From NCBI GenBank assembly GCA_029204225.1, contig CM055113.1:22267605-22331604 (forward strand): 64,000 nt of DNA. The letters run 5' to 3'. A model generated the notes under the pieces. The model saw only the letters and a list, made by a program, of their open reading frames with translations, ran no database searches and was not told where the DNA came from. Made by a program: the position numbers and the translations under genes. Origin of the DNA: Diphasiastrum complanatum. Its lineage: Eukaryota > Streptophyta > Lycopodiopsida > Lycopodiales > Lycopodiaceae. Below, one piece after another: positions 47,931 to 59,951 of this stretch; position 1 is the first letter of the stretch, and each line of letters starts with the position of its first letter.

Positions 47931-50703
47931 GGGAATCTGAGGCAAAAAACTCGACTATGTCAGATTCATATATTTAGCATTCTTCATGTGTCTTCATTTC
48001 ACGACTTGAAGAAATGAACTAGCTCAATGACAAGCGAATAAACTGACTTTGCATAAATACAAGTTGGTGCTTCAGTCCATAGAGACTTTTGAACAAAAGA
48101 CTTTTGATTCATCACATTCTTTCACAAAACCTGGAGGCTGCTCCATGTAAATCTCCTCCTCAAGGTAACCATTGAGAAATGCATTAGAAATATCAAGCTA
48201 GAACATACTCGAATTGTGAAAACATGCAAGAGATATAAGTATTCGGATTGTTACCATCTTTGCAACTGGTGCAAAGGTGACTTCATAGTCAAGACCTTTG
48301 ATTTGTGAGTAGCCTTTGGCACAAAGTCTTGCTTTATACTTATTGATAGATCCATCATGATTATACTTGATTCTGAAAACCCACTTACATCCAATCACAT
48401 GCATGTTGTTTGGTGGCTCCACAAGCTCCCATGTGTTGTTTGACATCAAGGCTTCAAACTCTTGGGTCATTGCTTCAACCCAAATCTTGGATTGAAGAGC
48501 TTCTTGGACATCTTTAGGCTCTTCATTTGATATGAAAAGAGCATAATAGGAAGTTTCACCTTCCACTTGCCTTCCTTCTTCATCATATGTGAGCCTTCTT
48601 GGCTCAGATCTTGCTCGTGTAGATCTTCTTGGTGTGGTAGCTTGAATTTGCTCCTCCTCAAGCCTCGGCCTCACCACCTCTTGAACAACATCAAGATTGA
48701 TGATTGATCTTGCATGAGACTTCTTGATCTGTGCATCATCCAAGTTAAATTTCTGATCTTCATGGAAGATCACATCTCTACTAACAATATTCTTGTCAGT
48801 AGAAGGAAGATATAGTATTTTTTTTTAGTGGATGCATATCCTACAAAAAAATTTTTAACTGCACTAGGATCTTCCTTCTTCCTAGTTTCTAGAGGCACAT
48901 GCACAAAGCATACACAGCCAAAAATCCTAAAATGATCTACCTTAGGCTTTTTCTTATACAACATCTCAAATGGTGTTTTTCGTCCTATTGCAAGATTTGG
49001 AAGCCTATTACAAATATAGTTTGCACATACAACTGCCTCTCCCCAAAATTCTTTAGGCAGAGAAGCTTCTAGTCTAATGGCTTTTGCACATTCACACAAA
49101 GTTCTATTTTTTCTCTCAGCAACTCCATTTTGTTGAGGAGTATATGAACAAGAAAACTCTCTTTGAATGCCTTCTCTCTCACAAAAGTCTTTAAACTTAT
49201 TGGAAGTGTATTCTCCTCCACTATCACTTTTCAAAGCTTTCAACTTGAGAATAGGCTACTTTCCTACATAAGCTTTGAAAGTAAGAAAAACATCATAGAC
49301 CATGGCTTTTGAAGATAGCATATAGATCCAAGAATATCTTGTATAATCATCTACAAAGAAAACAAAACAATTCGCTCCTCCTTTGCTCTTAGTTGATGAA
49401 AATGTACATCAGAGTGCACTTTTCAAATGGTTGCTTTGTTTTGATGCTTGATCTTGGAAAAGGTCTCCTGTGTGATTTTGCCAGCACACAAGCTTCACAA
49501 GGTAGAAGCTCCTTTGACAATGTCTTTGGTAGTCAAACAACTTTTTCTTCATTGACCATAGATTGCATGGCTTTGAAATTGGGATGACCCAATCTCTTGT
49601 GCCACAGATCCTCCTGATGAACCTTGGTCTCATAAGCAATATCTGAAATGTTAGCACTCTCTCTAGAATCTAGTTTGTACAACTTACCAATTCTAGATCC
49701 TCTAGCAATAACTTCATTTTCTCTTGAGATTAACACTTGTCAACTTGAAACTTGACATCCAATCCACTATCAAACAACTCTCCTACACTAATGAGATTCT
49801 TAGTCAATCTAGGTACATACAGTACATCATGTAAGCAAAAAGATTTTGATGATGATGCATGCAATGGAATACTTCCAATTCCTTCAATCCTACACTCTAC
49901 ATCATTAGCAATATAGATTGATCTTTTTGCACCTAGATATGGCCTAAGATTAGTGAAAGAGTTCCTAGAACTAGACATATGGGACCTAGCCCCACTATCT
50001 ATCCACCAGACTTCTTCATTCTTAAAAGTAAAAGATGAAAAAGTAGACATCATTAATGAATCCTCTCTTTCACTCTCAACACCCTCACACTCATCCTCAT
50101 TATAAGGTTAGCTTGCTTAGATTGGTTCTTCTTCTTGAAACAGTTTGACGCATAGTGTCCTTTCTTGCCACAGAAAAAATACTTGATCTTTGATAGCTTC
50201 TTCTTGTCACTGGATGTTGCAGCTTGTGAGGATTGATCCTCACCACCTTCTTTGGCTTTGTCCTTCTTAAAGTGTTGTTGTCCTTTGCCCTTGCCTCTTG
50301 ACTTGTCTCTGATGAAGAGTTCTTTGTCATCTCCACCATCTTTCAATGTAAGTCTGTTGATCCTCAGCATCTTGTTCTCTTGCCCGCTTTCTTCAGCAAT
50401 GAGAACACCTTGCAGTGTCTCCAAGGATAGAAGATCCTCCCTGACAGCATAAGTCTGCACAATATTGTCATACTCATCTCTAAGTCCATTTAGGACTACT
50501 TGAACAAGTTTAGTGTTCTTAAGAGCATCACCAATACCAGCTAACTCTTGATGAAGATCCTTAACTCTCATGACATATGATGAAGCACTCTCATCTACTC
50601 TCTGATAACTTAGAAATATTTGGTTTCTAAGTGTAAGAAATCTAGAAGTATTCTTGATTTCATAGATTGTTTTTAGAGTATCTCAAGCTTCCTTGGCAGT
50701 GGT
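47931..50703 (-). pseudogene. Ty1/copia gag-pol, antisense, truncated
   Basis: Minus-strand order: gag 50703-50053 with ESASSYVMRVKDLHQELAGI and the knuckle FCGKKGHYASNC; in the upstream TTAKEA segment the expected Trp is TGA. Next come the protease DSG region WWIDSGARSHMSS and LTKNLISVGEL (50053-49730); the pre-integrase HKRLGHPNFKAM (49736-49533); integrase core SDSGGEYTSNKF, SYTPQQNGVAERKN and GRKTPFEMLYKKKP (49243-48770); and RT start with WVFRIKYNHDGS, CAKGYSQIKGLDYEVTFAPV (48773-48198) then [20 protein letters not shown] (48197-48120). The D of integrase D-D-E at the first position falls in a broken stretch near 49390. RNase H and both LTRs are missing. Gag is interrupted at 50703 by the LTR unit to its right. 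Confidence 0.88.
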
Positions 50704-52745
50704 TGTAGGGTCGAAGATCTTGCGTAGTATAGCCCTCCCGCCTGTCAACAAGGGTTAGATCACTGGATAGGTACCTAACTATGCATAAATGCTAAATCTA
50801 GTTAGTTTCCTACTTCCTCCCTAACTCTATTCACCACTAACACTACTCTCCCTTAACTCTACTCCTCTACACTAACATTCATCATGATTTGGGTGAAGGA
50901 AAGGGATAGAAAAGGAGAGGAAGAGAGAAGAAAAGAGAGGAAGAGAGAGAGATGAGATGGAGGTTAGCTCAAATGCTCAATGTCATTGCTTATGGAAAAA
51001 CCTTAACTAGCATAACCAAAAAGCATGGGAAATGAAAATAACAAGCAATCACAACAATATCATAAGCAAGATTGATTAGCAAAAGAGAATGCTTGAGCTC
51101 TCAAAATGGTAGAGTCTCCTCCTCTATATTAAGCATGAAAATAGTACAAATGGTGCCTTTTTATAAAATGGGGAAGGCCCTTGGCCCTCAATCCTATTGG
51201 CTAATATTCACATTGATCCTATCCATTCATCTTGGACCCAACTTGATCCAAGGGTCCACAAAAAGTACATTGGAAATCACAAGATTCATGTGAGTCCAAA
51301 ATTGGACCCAACTCTAAAAAGTAAACTCTAAGTTTAGAATTGACTTTGGGCCTCAAGTTTTATTTTGATTACAAAGGGCCCAAGTCTATTATTTTATTTG
51401 CAACTTCACTTGCGTGCTCATTGGGCCATGGGCTTATACATGCTTGCAGATAAAAAACCTGATATCTCTCTGATCTTTGGGAAGTAACTCTCGCAAGGCT
51501 CACAGTAGCTAGATCTGGGTCAGATCTCACTATAGAATTCTCTGTGAGAGTTAACTCTTGCAAGAAGTGAAAATTTCACTGTCTGCGAGGGTTCAAAACC
51601 ACTTGTTTGGCTTGATCTTCACCAAATCTCAAAACTAACTCTCACAGGCTTCATCACTGATGTAAATTGACATTCTGAATCGGTTGAGAGGGTTTGCGAG
51701 AGTTCTTACTGAAAGGATTTGCTGGATCTTCACTTTTTAGTGATTTTTTGCACTTAAACCCAATTTGTTGCTCACTGGAATCAAACTAACTCTCACAAGC
51801 TCTTTTGTGTCCTGGTCTCACTGAGATGGAACTTCATAATCCTCTACGAGAGTTCTTGCCCACTAGAACTGAAAATTTTGGTGTCTACGAGGGTTCACTA
51901 GTACTTTCCCATCCTTTTTTCAATGGGAGCTCTTGCACATGCACTTAAACATCAAACTAACTCTCGCAAGCTTCTCTGTGTCCTGGTCTCACTGAGATGG
52001 AACTTTAGAGGGCTGCGAGAGTTCTTATGAAGATTTGAATTTTTTTGGATTTTTTCAAGGGTTTTTTGAATTTTTTATGATTTTTCTCTGATTTTTACAA
52101 TCTGCTTCGAACTAACTCTCGCAGGATTCTATGCAGGTCTGGGACAGTACCCTGGAGCTGCTGCCAATCATGCAAGAGTTAATTCACACTGGTTCTGGAG
52201 ATATAAAAATCTGATGAGATTTTAGGCTCTTTTTCCCTCCAAAATTGCAGATTGGTGTGTTTTTTTTTTGGGTTTTTTGGCTGGTTGGTTTGGGTTTCAA
52301 GCCCTTAGAGGTTGTTCAGGGCCTCCTCTACCCTCTCACACCTCCTCCGCTAGTTGTGAATAGTCCAAATACAAAAAAAATACAGAAAAATAACTCTAAA
52401 CACCCAAAAATCTACCTAAAACTACTCTAAAAAGCAAGAAAATAGCTAAAATGCAGCTAAACTAGTTAGTGGAAACCTATCCCCGGCAATGGCGCCACTG
52501 TAGGTTCGAAGATCTTGCGTAGTATAGCCCTCCCGCCTGTCAACAAGAGTTAGATCACTGGATAGGTACGTAACTATGCATAGATGCTAAATTTAGTTAG
52601 TTTCCTACTTCCTCCCTAACTCTATTCACCACTAACACTACTCTCCCATAACTCTACTCCTCTACACTAACATTTATCATGATTTGGGTGAAAGAAAGGG
52701 ATAGAAAAGGAGAGGAAGAGAGAAGAGAACAAAGAAAGAGAGTTA
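50704..52745 (-). mobile_element. Non-coding LTR unit (LARD-like), antisense
   Basis: About 245 bases starting TGTAGG(G/T)TCGAAGATCTT occur at 50704 and again at 52499, with few differences. Directly left of the second copy lies CCCCGGCAATGGCGCCA (52481-52497). Its reverse complement, TGGCGCCATTGCCGGGG, is a gypsy primer site. So on the minus strand the right copy is the end of the 5' LTR and the left copy is the 3' LTR. A TATA-like CATTTTATAAAAAGG lies near 51155-51169 in the 3' LTR. The interior has no coding motif but carries the CTCTCGCAAG repeat block. The right LTR is cut off near 52745. The unit sits inside the copia gag. Confidence 0.75.
51480..52190. repeat. Alternating CTCTCGCAAG / CTGCGAGAGTT motif block
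   Basis: AACTCTCGCAAG and its reverse complement CTTGCGAGAGTT, with variants, occur about a dozen times at 50-100 base spacing. A longer duplicated part, TGTGTCCTGGTCTCACTGAG, occurs near 51808 and 51987. All lie in the interior of the non-coding LTR unit. Confidence 0.75.
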
Positions 52746-55075
52746 TAGTTGCTCAGCTTGAAACCCTAGTTGGAGGAAAGATGAACTTTTATTGGACTTT
52801 ATTCAATCTCTTTTAAAGATACTTTTTGCAACTACCTATCCCACTGAGGTCACCCTATAGTAAGCTATCTTTTGCTTCAAACCGTTCTTCAAACGATATA
52901 CGATTGGATTGATTGCACACAAGTCAAAAACTCCAAGCAGCCTTTCTACTATTGGAAATGATATTATTGTTGATCCCTCTGATAGGACCTTCTTCATCGT
53001 TCTTTGAGCACGCAAGGGACTGCTACATCTCACATAGCTCAAGAGGGGAGTGAGATTATAAGGATCGACATGCATTTGCTTTGGAAACTTATGGATGTCT
53101 TTACAAGAAGTTTAATTATTATTTGTCATTATATTGTGCGGAGCTTGTTGTGAAACACCATGGACAAAATGTTACCTGATCACCCGTCATTGTTTCATCC
53201 TATCGTCAATGTATTTCTATTGGCATGGCAACATTCACAAATATTTTCAATTCTTCAACGAGCTCAATTTGCTGCAACAGTGACTGCTTCAAAGCTTTTT
53301 GCATTACCTATCAGTGACACTAATCTAATTAGTGATTTACATCCATGATCAAGTAGTTTCTTTTGAGTAATTTATCTAATATTTTATGTTTATAAGCCTT
53401 TCAACTTAATTTCTCTTTGCCATTCGGCATTATCACTATGTATACTTCCATCTTTTTGTACTTAGATGGTTTTTTCAATCATTATTAAAAGCATGAACAA
53501 GCTCAATGTAACTTTGAAAGCTATGGAACCACCATAAAAGTCTATATAGAAACTCGATCTTTCCCTTTGTAAAAGATAAGCCAGAATTTTACTTACTTTT
53601 AACCTGATTTTAAGATATGTGGTCATAAAAGTCAGGCAAGATTTTCTAAAAGAGATTTAATTTTTGAATGGTAAAAAAGTTTCTCTAAGAAAAACATTAT
53701 GAACATGTAGTTGCCGGATTTTGAACTTCTATGGCTAACCGGCCATGTGAATTCTAACGACGGTACTATGACTTTTCAACCGTGTAATGAACTTCATTTG
53801 AGCTGAAAAAAACTAAAGGAATTTCATACTTTTTCATACTAGAGGAATTTTATACTTTTTAAAGAGAAGTTGAATAACATGAAGAAGTCTCGAACTTTTG
53901 AAGCCTATGAGGGACAGAAGGTCCGTTTTTCCAATTTTACCTGATATCCCGCAGGCTGCATGAGATCATCAGTCCTTACTGTATTCAATCAACCCGATTT
54001 CTCTGCATGAGCATGAGATCATTAGTGACTGTACTCAATCAATCAACCCGATTTTCGTTACAGTTTTGATAACGCAGCTTGTTCTTTATCCAATAGATAA
54101 TGGGAACATCTCTCTCGACAAGTAAAAGTTACATAAATCACAATTTGAACTACTGGAGACAGTCAGATCAGACAAGTTGTACAACTAACGCCACGCTACT
54201 GTTCAAGTCATAAATCTGCGGAGTTTGTAATTCATAACTGTTGAAGAACCTTCTCGAGAAAATACGTATATTGGATATTGAAACTTAAAATGGAGTTGGT
54301 ATATAGCTAGGTAGCTCAAGAAGCGTCATAAATTTCAAAGAAGATGAGTTGCTCAAGATTAAGGGCATTTGAAGGTTGTTAATTAAAAAAAAAAGTTATT
54401 CTGCAATCTGCACGAACCAAAACGAATGCAGATTTTTTCTATTTATCGACTAGAAAAATCCTCGAAGATCCATTTATTAACGTCATGAGAATCAGTTCTG
54501 AACTACAAAGAAATGTGATATTCTTAGGTCCGGATAAAAGGTGATTTTCACTAAGAGCATCAGACGGTCGCTTGCACGACTTCAGAAATACGAAAGAAAG
54601 GCGCAATATTCAAGTTCTTGACGAAAGTATCCTAATCATATGGATGAACTTTTAGATATATAGAAGCTGCATTCTCCAAGTTTTCTGGCAAACGGCATTC
54701 TTCATGAAAATTTATTGTGTATGTCGGTGATATGCAATACTTTTCTCAAAGCCAAAGATCATTCGGAAATATCAATCTACAGGTGGATGGCATGCTAATT
54801 TCATTTTCAATCTCAGAAGCCATATATAGATTTAACCATGCTCTCAAAAGAATTGATGCTTGGCACAGATCAAATTCTGCTTGCTAAATCCACTAAAAAC
54901 ATTTGCTGCATAGAAGCGAAATACATTTTAAAGATTTATTCAGGTGGTGGCGACAAACTAATTAAGAGCTTTGTTTTACTTAAAATTGATAATTATAATC
55001 TTGCCCCGTGTAATCGCGATTCGCATTATTGATATTTGTTATGTCCAGAATGATCATTTTGTTCTAATTCTCCAT
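52746..55075. other. Intergenic, no gene recognised
   Basis: About 2.3 kb. The frames 52836-53075 (minus) and 53160-53348 (plus) show no family motif. A short direct duplication with GCATGAGATCAT and CAATCAACCCGATTT occurs at about 53956-54055. No RNA gene seen. Confidence 0.35.
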
Positions 55076-55510
55076 TTATTGAGGATCTAAACTGGATAGC
55101 ACATCTTTTTGTGACTCATTCTGCATGTCCCCATTCTTGATACTAGTATCTTTCATCTCCGTTCTCGGATCAAAGCAGTTCGAGCCGCTTGATTCAGAAG
55201 GAATGCCAACGGACGGCTCTGACCCGAATTGGTCTGATCCTGATTTGAGAAGCTCTTCTTCCGAGATAACGTCGTGACAGGACAATTCTGAAGCAAAACC
55301 TTCTGGTGGGACCACTTTGGCAAAGCTCATATCACGATCACTTTCATCGTCCAATGGGAGAGTTTCATGACACATCAGGAATTCTAGATTACTGGACGCT
55401 TCTGGCGCTACATTCTGCTGCTGCAGCAGCAGCTGCTCATGCTGCTGCAGTTTCTGCTCGTCCGGCTCTTCGTTGTTTATCATACTCGCAAGCTCTTCGA
55501 TGGTTGCCAT
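55076..55510 (-). CDS. Hypothetical acidic protein, 144 aa
   Basis: An uninterrupted frame from ATG (55510) to TAA. The start MATIEELASMINNEEPDEQ is followed by a Gln-rich stretch with QQHEQLLLQQQ (residues about 22-32), which could be a short coiled coil. After that the chain is acidic and Ser-rich to the end (KDVLSSLDPQ). There is no signal peptide, membrane segment or known domain. GC content and codon use look more gene-like than the surroundings, and no transposon motif is present. It could be a small gene, a first exon or a captured gene fragment. Confidence 0.45.
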   Translation of the reverse strand: MATIEELASMINNEEPDEQKLQQHEQLLLQQQNVAPEASSNLEFLMCHETLPLDDESDRDMSFAKVVPPEGFASELSCHDVISEEELLKSGSDQFGSEPSVGIPSESSGSNCFDPRTEMKDTSIKNGDMQNESQKDVLSSLDPQ

Positions 55511-55699
55511 GCTCGAGAGAGAGAGATTGGTTCCATGTGTCGATGATGAACTTTAGTTTTTGTAGTAACGGAAAATTTCTCAAAGTCCCAAGTTACGATT
55601 TCCTTCACTAGAAAGACAAGGTGACTCTACATATGCCATTCATTAAATTTGCTTTAAAATAATAAAAAATCGCATTTAAAAAAACAAACTCATTTTTAC

Positions 55700-55948
55700 T
55701 TGTATTTTGATGAATGCTTTAAAGCTAATGAATGTCTTAGTTTTTTTCACTTACATCTTCTTTATTGGCTTGTCTTTGATAAATGATTGCATCTTTTGTG
55801 TAAGAGCCATTGCTTAGAATAAAACTTAAATTCGAAGCATTGGAAAATCCGAGTTCTAGCAATGTAGATTTTGTAATGTGCAAAATTTTTTGCTACGGTA
55901 GATCTTTTGAAGGTCCTAAAATCATGGTTTTGACATGGAATCAGAGCT
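55700..55948 (+). repeat. Copia LTR end with primer-binding site
   Basis: TGGAATCAGAGCTAGATCC at 55936 follows ...TTTTGACA and is one change from the plant copia primer site TGGTATCAGAGC. The preceding 200-odd bases are therefore probably the end of a sense copia LTR. Its left boundary is not determined. Confidence 0.5.
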
Positions 55949-56823
55949 AGATCCAAGCAAGCTTGATGGTTGAGCGTTTTTGTGATTGAAATGCATTTGT
56001 AAGCTTGAGTACTTTACTCTCTGTGAACATGTCGTACCGGTACTGTCCTCCACACGTGTGAGGCCGCTCATTTATGTTTTTCATCATTTGATCCATTGTT
56101 CTTGCTTAAATCATAGTGTAAAGCATCTAGATAAAGATCTAACACCTAGAACTTGATAGATCTTTCGATTAAGCAATCAATAACTCTTAATGATTGATAA
56201 GTACAATCATAATTGTCCTTTTTCTCTAAAAATTGACAAAAAACATGCTTTTTGTAGTAGTGCATATGGTCATTAGTACACATGGTCCTATTTAGACATA
56301 ATCAAAGTTAGGTCCATCCTCGAAGTCCAAGGTACCCCTTGTCATCCAAACTATTTAGGGCCATGACAGTTTTTGCCAATCTTGACTAGCTTGCAGAGAA
56401 TCTCATAATTATGGTCTTTTCTCATGCAATCAATCAGTAGAGTTGCTATTGAACTTAAATCCACCAGGTGGTGGCCTCTACATGGACCTTAAGATCAGAT
56501 CTAAACTCTCAAATCGATGATCAAAAGTCCTAGGAAATGTTTTGCATTATAATCTCCTCTTGTAGGCCTTTACAGCAATAGAGCATCTAGACACAAAAGA
56601 TCATCACCTAGATTTTTGTGCAAATCCAAAGTTTATTGACTCTTCATGGCTCCTGCATCTCACACACATCAAAGTGAACCTACTTGGTCCTATAAACTCC
56701 CAAAAAGTGTCGTCATATATGTTCTTGAAGCTATATGCCCATCGAGATCTCAAGAGGTCTCTAAATCTTGATTTTTGCACTAAAACATGTGGAAAATACA
56801 AGCAAGACTAGAATTTGCCAATG
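55949..56823. other. No gene recognised
   Basis: Presumed non-coding leader and debris after the copia LTR end. No coding motif. Confidence 0.35.
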
Positions 56824-57090
56824 TCACATCATTTCAATTGATGGAAGTTGGACTTGAATAGCAAAAGATTGAACTAGGTTAGAGAACTCATCTCCTAATC
56901 CATTCAAAATTACTTGTAATAGTTCACTATCTTGGATCTTCTCTCCTATAGATCCCAATTCTTTGTTCAAAGATTTTATCCTTAGGACATACTCTTGTCC
57001 ATTTTCTCCACTTCCCCTCATGCTTTGCAAGATCAAGTCTCTTAGCATAAGAACTCTTGAAGTGTTAAACAATCCAAGTTACGGAATCAC
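56824..57090 (-). pseudogene. Copia gag (UBN2-type) fragment, antisense
   Basis: The minus-strand frame reads NTSRVLMLRDLILQSMRGSG, then EYVLRIKSLNKELGSIGEKI and VILNGLGDEFSNLVQSFAIQ. This is the same UBN2-type gag segment as at 17230-17340 and 50400-50640, but a diverged family. Nothing of protease or pol follows to its left. Confidence 0.8.
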
Positions 57091-57382
57091 AAGCCGCCTC
57101 ACTCCCACACTCTATAGCCATTTCACCATCAATCTAGAGGTTCATGGAGCCGTTTGTTTGATCCCTTACAAGCAGATGAGCGATTTGTGTTGCCTATGAG
57201 CCCTGGACCCTTTGAACCCCGATCCACAAGAATGAGATTCGACCAGTTCTATGATACCATTGACATTCTAGATTCAGTTCCATTTAGACAGCAACAGTCG
57301 CCAATATCACCAATTTTTAGGCACCAAATACTCTTCGAGTCTCTTTTGTGGTTAGATAGTTAGAATTAAAGTAGAATCACTG

Positions 57383-57628
57383 TGTTACTGTACTATGGGT
57401 CCTATCAGTTGATAAGGATCAATTGGCCTCGCCACGAGGCAAGTCAACGGGACACGCATCCCACCAACGGCAACCTGGGTCATGCATGGGTTGCCTGAGT
57501 GAAAAACTATATGTACAGTGTAATTTCATTTTGAGAAATACAGTTGCTATGTGAGCTTGTTGTGGAGAGTGTTATCATGTAGCATTTGTGTTCATGTTCG
57601 AAGCAAATTCTAAGTTGGTATTAGAGCC
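57383..57628 (+). repeat. Copia LTR with primer-binding site
   Basis: TGGTATTAGAGCC at 57616-57628 is a copia primer site. The LTR before it may start at TGTTACTG (57383) and end near CA at 57605. An ACTATATGTAC TATA-like element lies near 57509. A second copy was not found. Confidence 0.5.
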
Positions 57629-58129
57629 GTACAGGGAGTGTACACAGTATAGCATCGTCGTTGAAGAGAGCTTCGAGAGAACTGTCTTCTAAGAGTTCGG
57701 GGTTTACAACGGGTTGAAGACGAAAGGAGAAGCACTGGTGCACGGTTTCTAGTTTATAGAGGCTTGCCAAGCTCAGCAGAGGGATTAGTAGCCTATGCAT
57801 AACATCAGACAGGGAAAAACTTGGTGAAAAATTGACAATTTTGAAGCTAGTTGAAAATTGAAACCATGTTTGGGATTACGGTTTTCTACACATAACTGGT
57901 GATTTCTACGCTGTTTGTGACTGTTTTGGATGCCGTAAGAACCAGAAGGAAGCTAATTATATTGTCAATCAACCTGGAGAGATTCTGAGGTTTATGTCAA
58001 AGATTTGTCTACAGACAGTTAACCAAGCAGATTTGTCAAAAAGCCACTTTGTCAAGTTGAGCTAAAATTACCGTTTCTCCATGGAATTTCATGATTGAAC
58101 ACTCTACAGATATGGTATCAGTGGGGCGA
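57629..58129. other. Leader-like non-coding region
   Basis: Follows the sense copia primer site and is probably that element's 5' leader. No coding motif before the antisense gag remnant begins. Confidence 0.35.
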
Positions 58130-58570
58130 CCCTGTTCTAGGCGCTGCCATATGCTCTAACAGAGTCTTGAATTAATCAATCTGATTCTGAATAGAAGATA
58201 ACTGACATTCTGAGTGAGAAGAACTTTCTTCTCAGATGTAGCTTTGAAGTGACATCCCTCACTTCGTAGAGTGTGTTCAATATATTTCAAGCTTCTTTTG
58301 AAGTCTAGGCTTGTCTGATGTGGCCAATCTACGTGCCGAAGATGTTAAGGGTGATCAAGGTGAATGCCTTGCCATCCTTGAGCTTCTAGTTGGCAATGGC
58401 TAGTTCATCGACATTGGAAAGTAGTTCGGTTCCAACGACTATTTCCCACAATTTCTTGGCCATCAATACTACTCTCATCTTGAATTTTCCACAAGTGGTA
58501 ATTTGAACCATCGGGTTTGTCTACCATTAGACCAAACTATGATTGCAAATCCATTTGGAAGTTTAGGATG
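58130..58570 (-). pseudogene. Copia gag remnant, antisense, second family
   Basis: The minus-strand translation, over several frames, gives MAKKLWEIVVGTE, KDGKAFTLITLNI, a KEAW-like step and TLYEVRDVTSKLHLRRKFFS. These are the conserved order of copia gag (W-x-xxxI, then KEAWxxL, then LRxxFF). An antisense primer site at 58695-58709 lies just upstream on that strand, as expected. It is heavily broken. Confidence 0.55.
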
Positions 58571-58694
58571 AGTGTATGTAGATAGCAGATTATGTGACTG
58601 GAAATAATATAATAAGTTTCTACTTTTTATTAGAACAATTGTTCTAATAATGTAAGCTTTATATTCGCTTTAAAAAGATCAGAGTGTAGAAATT

Positions 58695-58709
58695 GGCGCT
58701 CTAATACCA
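58695..58709 (-). other. Copia primer-binding site, antisense
   Basis: The minus strand reads TGGTATTAGAGCGCC, next to an LTR that would start TGTTGGGAG at 58710 and extend to the right (plus-strand coordinates). Its far end is not determined. Confidence 0.6.
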
Positions 58710-59330
58710 TGTTGGGAGAAATGTGTCGCGAAAAGGGTGAGTACTCCTTGGTGCATAAAACCACGTCTATCGGATTCAGGACATCTATGACAGATCGAAG
58801 TTTGTCCTACTTGATCACAACTTTGAACTTTGGGATCAATCAAAATCCAAATCCATAACCTGATCTTTGGTTAGAAATAGATCACCTCTAACAATCACAA
58901 GTCCTGTGTTTATCCACGCAGAGTATCCACGCGAGACCTGACACTTAGTTGATTTTCCGAAATATTGTTTGCGTGGAACATCCACACATGGATTATTCAC
59001 GCCAAAAAAAATTTGAACACGCCTTCGACCAGTCTACTAGTGTTTTTCTGACACGGCGCCAAAAAATTTATGCGCGTGGTCGCTATGGTTCAAGACGGTT
59101 GGTGCCATATCTGGAATACAGTTTCTACCGTTGGAAGAGTGGATGTGTGTGACTGCGGTTCTGACAAGAACGGTGGTGCTGGTGATGGTGATGGTTACGG
59201 CTCAAGGCAATCACGTAGTGGTTTGTGATGGCCACGGCTCAAGGCAGATACAGTTCCGTGTCGTTGCTCTCTTTTATAGCGGTGCAGCGTGTATGTCGTT
59301 TGGTTTGACAGAAAGATTGCCGTTGAAAAG
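58710..59330. other. Presumed antisense copia LTR and unresolved DNA
   Basis: Starts with TGTTGGGAG at the primer site. The outer LTR end is not visible. No coding motif. Confidence 0.3.
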
Positions 59331-59334
59331 GCTG

Positions 59335-59830
59335 GTGGTCGAGCGTGAATCTGATCTGGTTGAGATTGGAAGAAATTTGCTCGGTCGAGATTGGACCCAG
59401 ACACTCCAGTCGAGAGTTGAGCAAAAACTCTTCTGTCAAGACGTGATAAGATCTTGTCAGTCAAGAGTTGAGAAATTGCTTCGGTTGAGATTTAAGCGTT
59501 GGGTTTTGGCTGAGATTGAATAGAGCACTTTGGCTCCGGTTGAGATGTGAAGGATCGCGTCGGCTGAGATCAGGACTGAAGGATCCAGTTGAGATTTGAA
59601 GATTGGCTTCGGCTCCGGTTGAGATGTGAAGGATCGCTTTGGCTGAGATCAGGACTAAAGGCTCCAGTTGAGATGTGAAGGATCGCTTCGGCTGAGATCA
59701 GGACCGAAGGCTCTGGTCGAGATTAAAAGGTTGTCTTCGGTCGAGATGTTAAAGAGGCCTTCGGTCGAAATCTGGACTTATGGCTCCGGACGAGATTCGA
59801 ACGATGCCTTCGATCGAGATTTAACTGAAG
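59335..59830. repeat. Repeats of (C)GGTTGAGAT / GGTCGAGAT
   Basis: About eighteen copies of CGG(T/C)(T/C)GAGAT(T/G) occur at roughly 20-35 base spacing, several within longer units that include GAAGGATCGCTTCGGCTGAG and ATCAGGAC. All are on the same strand. The open frames through it are repeat artefacts. Confidence 0.8.
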
Positions 59831-59951
59831 GCATTCGGTCGGTTCTCATTAGTTTTTGGTTTAGAAAAAATTCAGAGTGTTTCAGTTTTTGGTTAGAAAA
59901 ATTGGGACAGTAGAGGGATCGCATTAGGGACAACATTGGACCATAGAGGAA

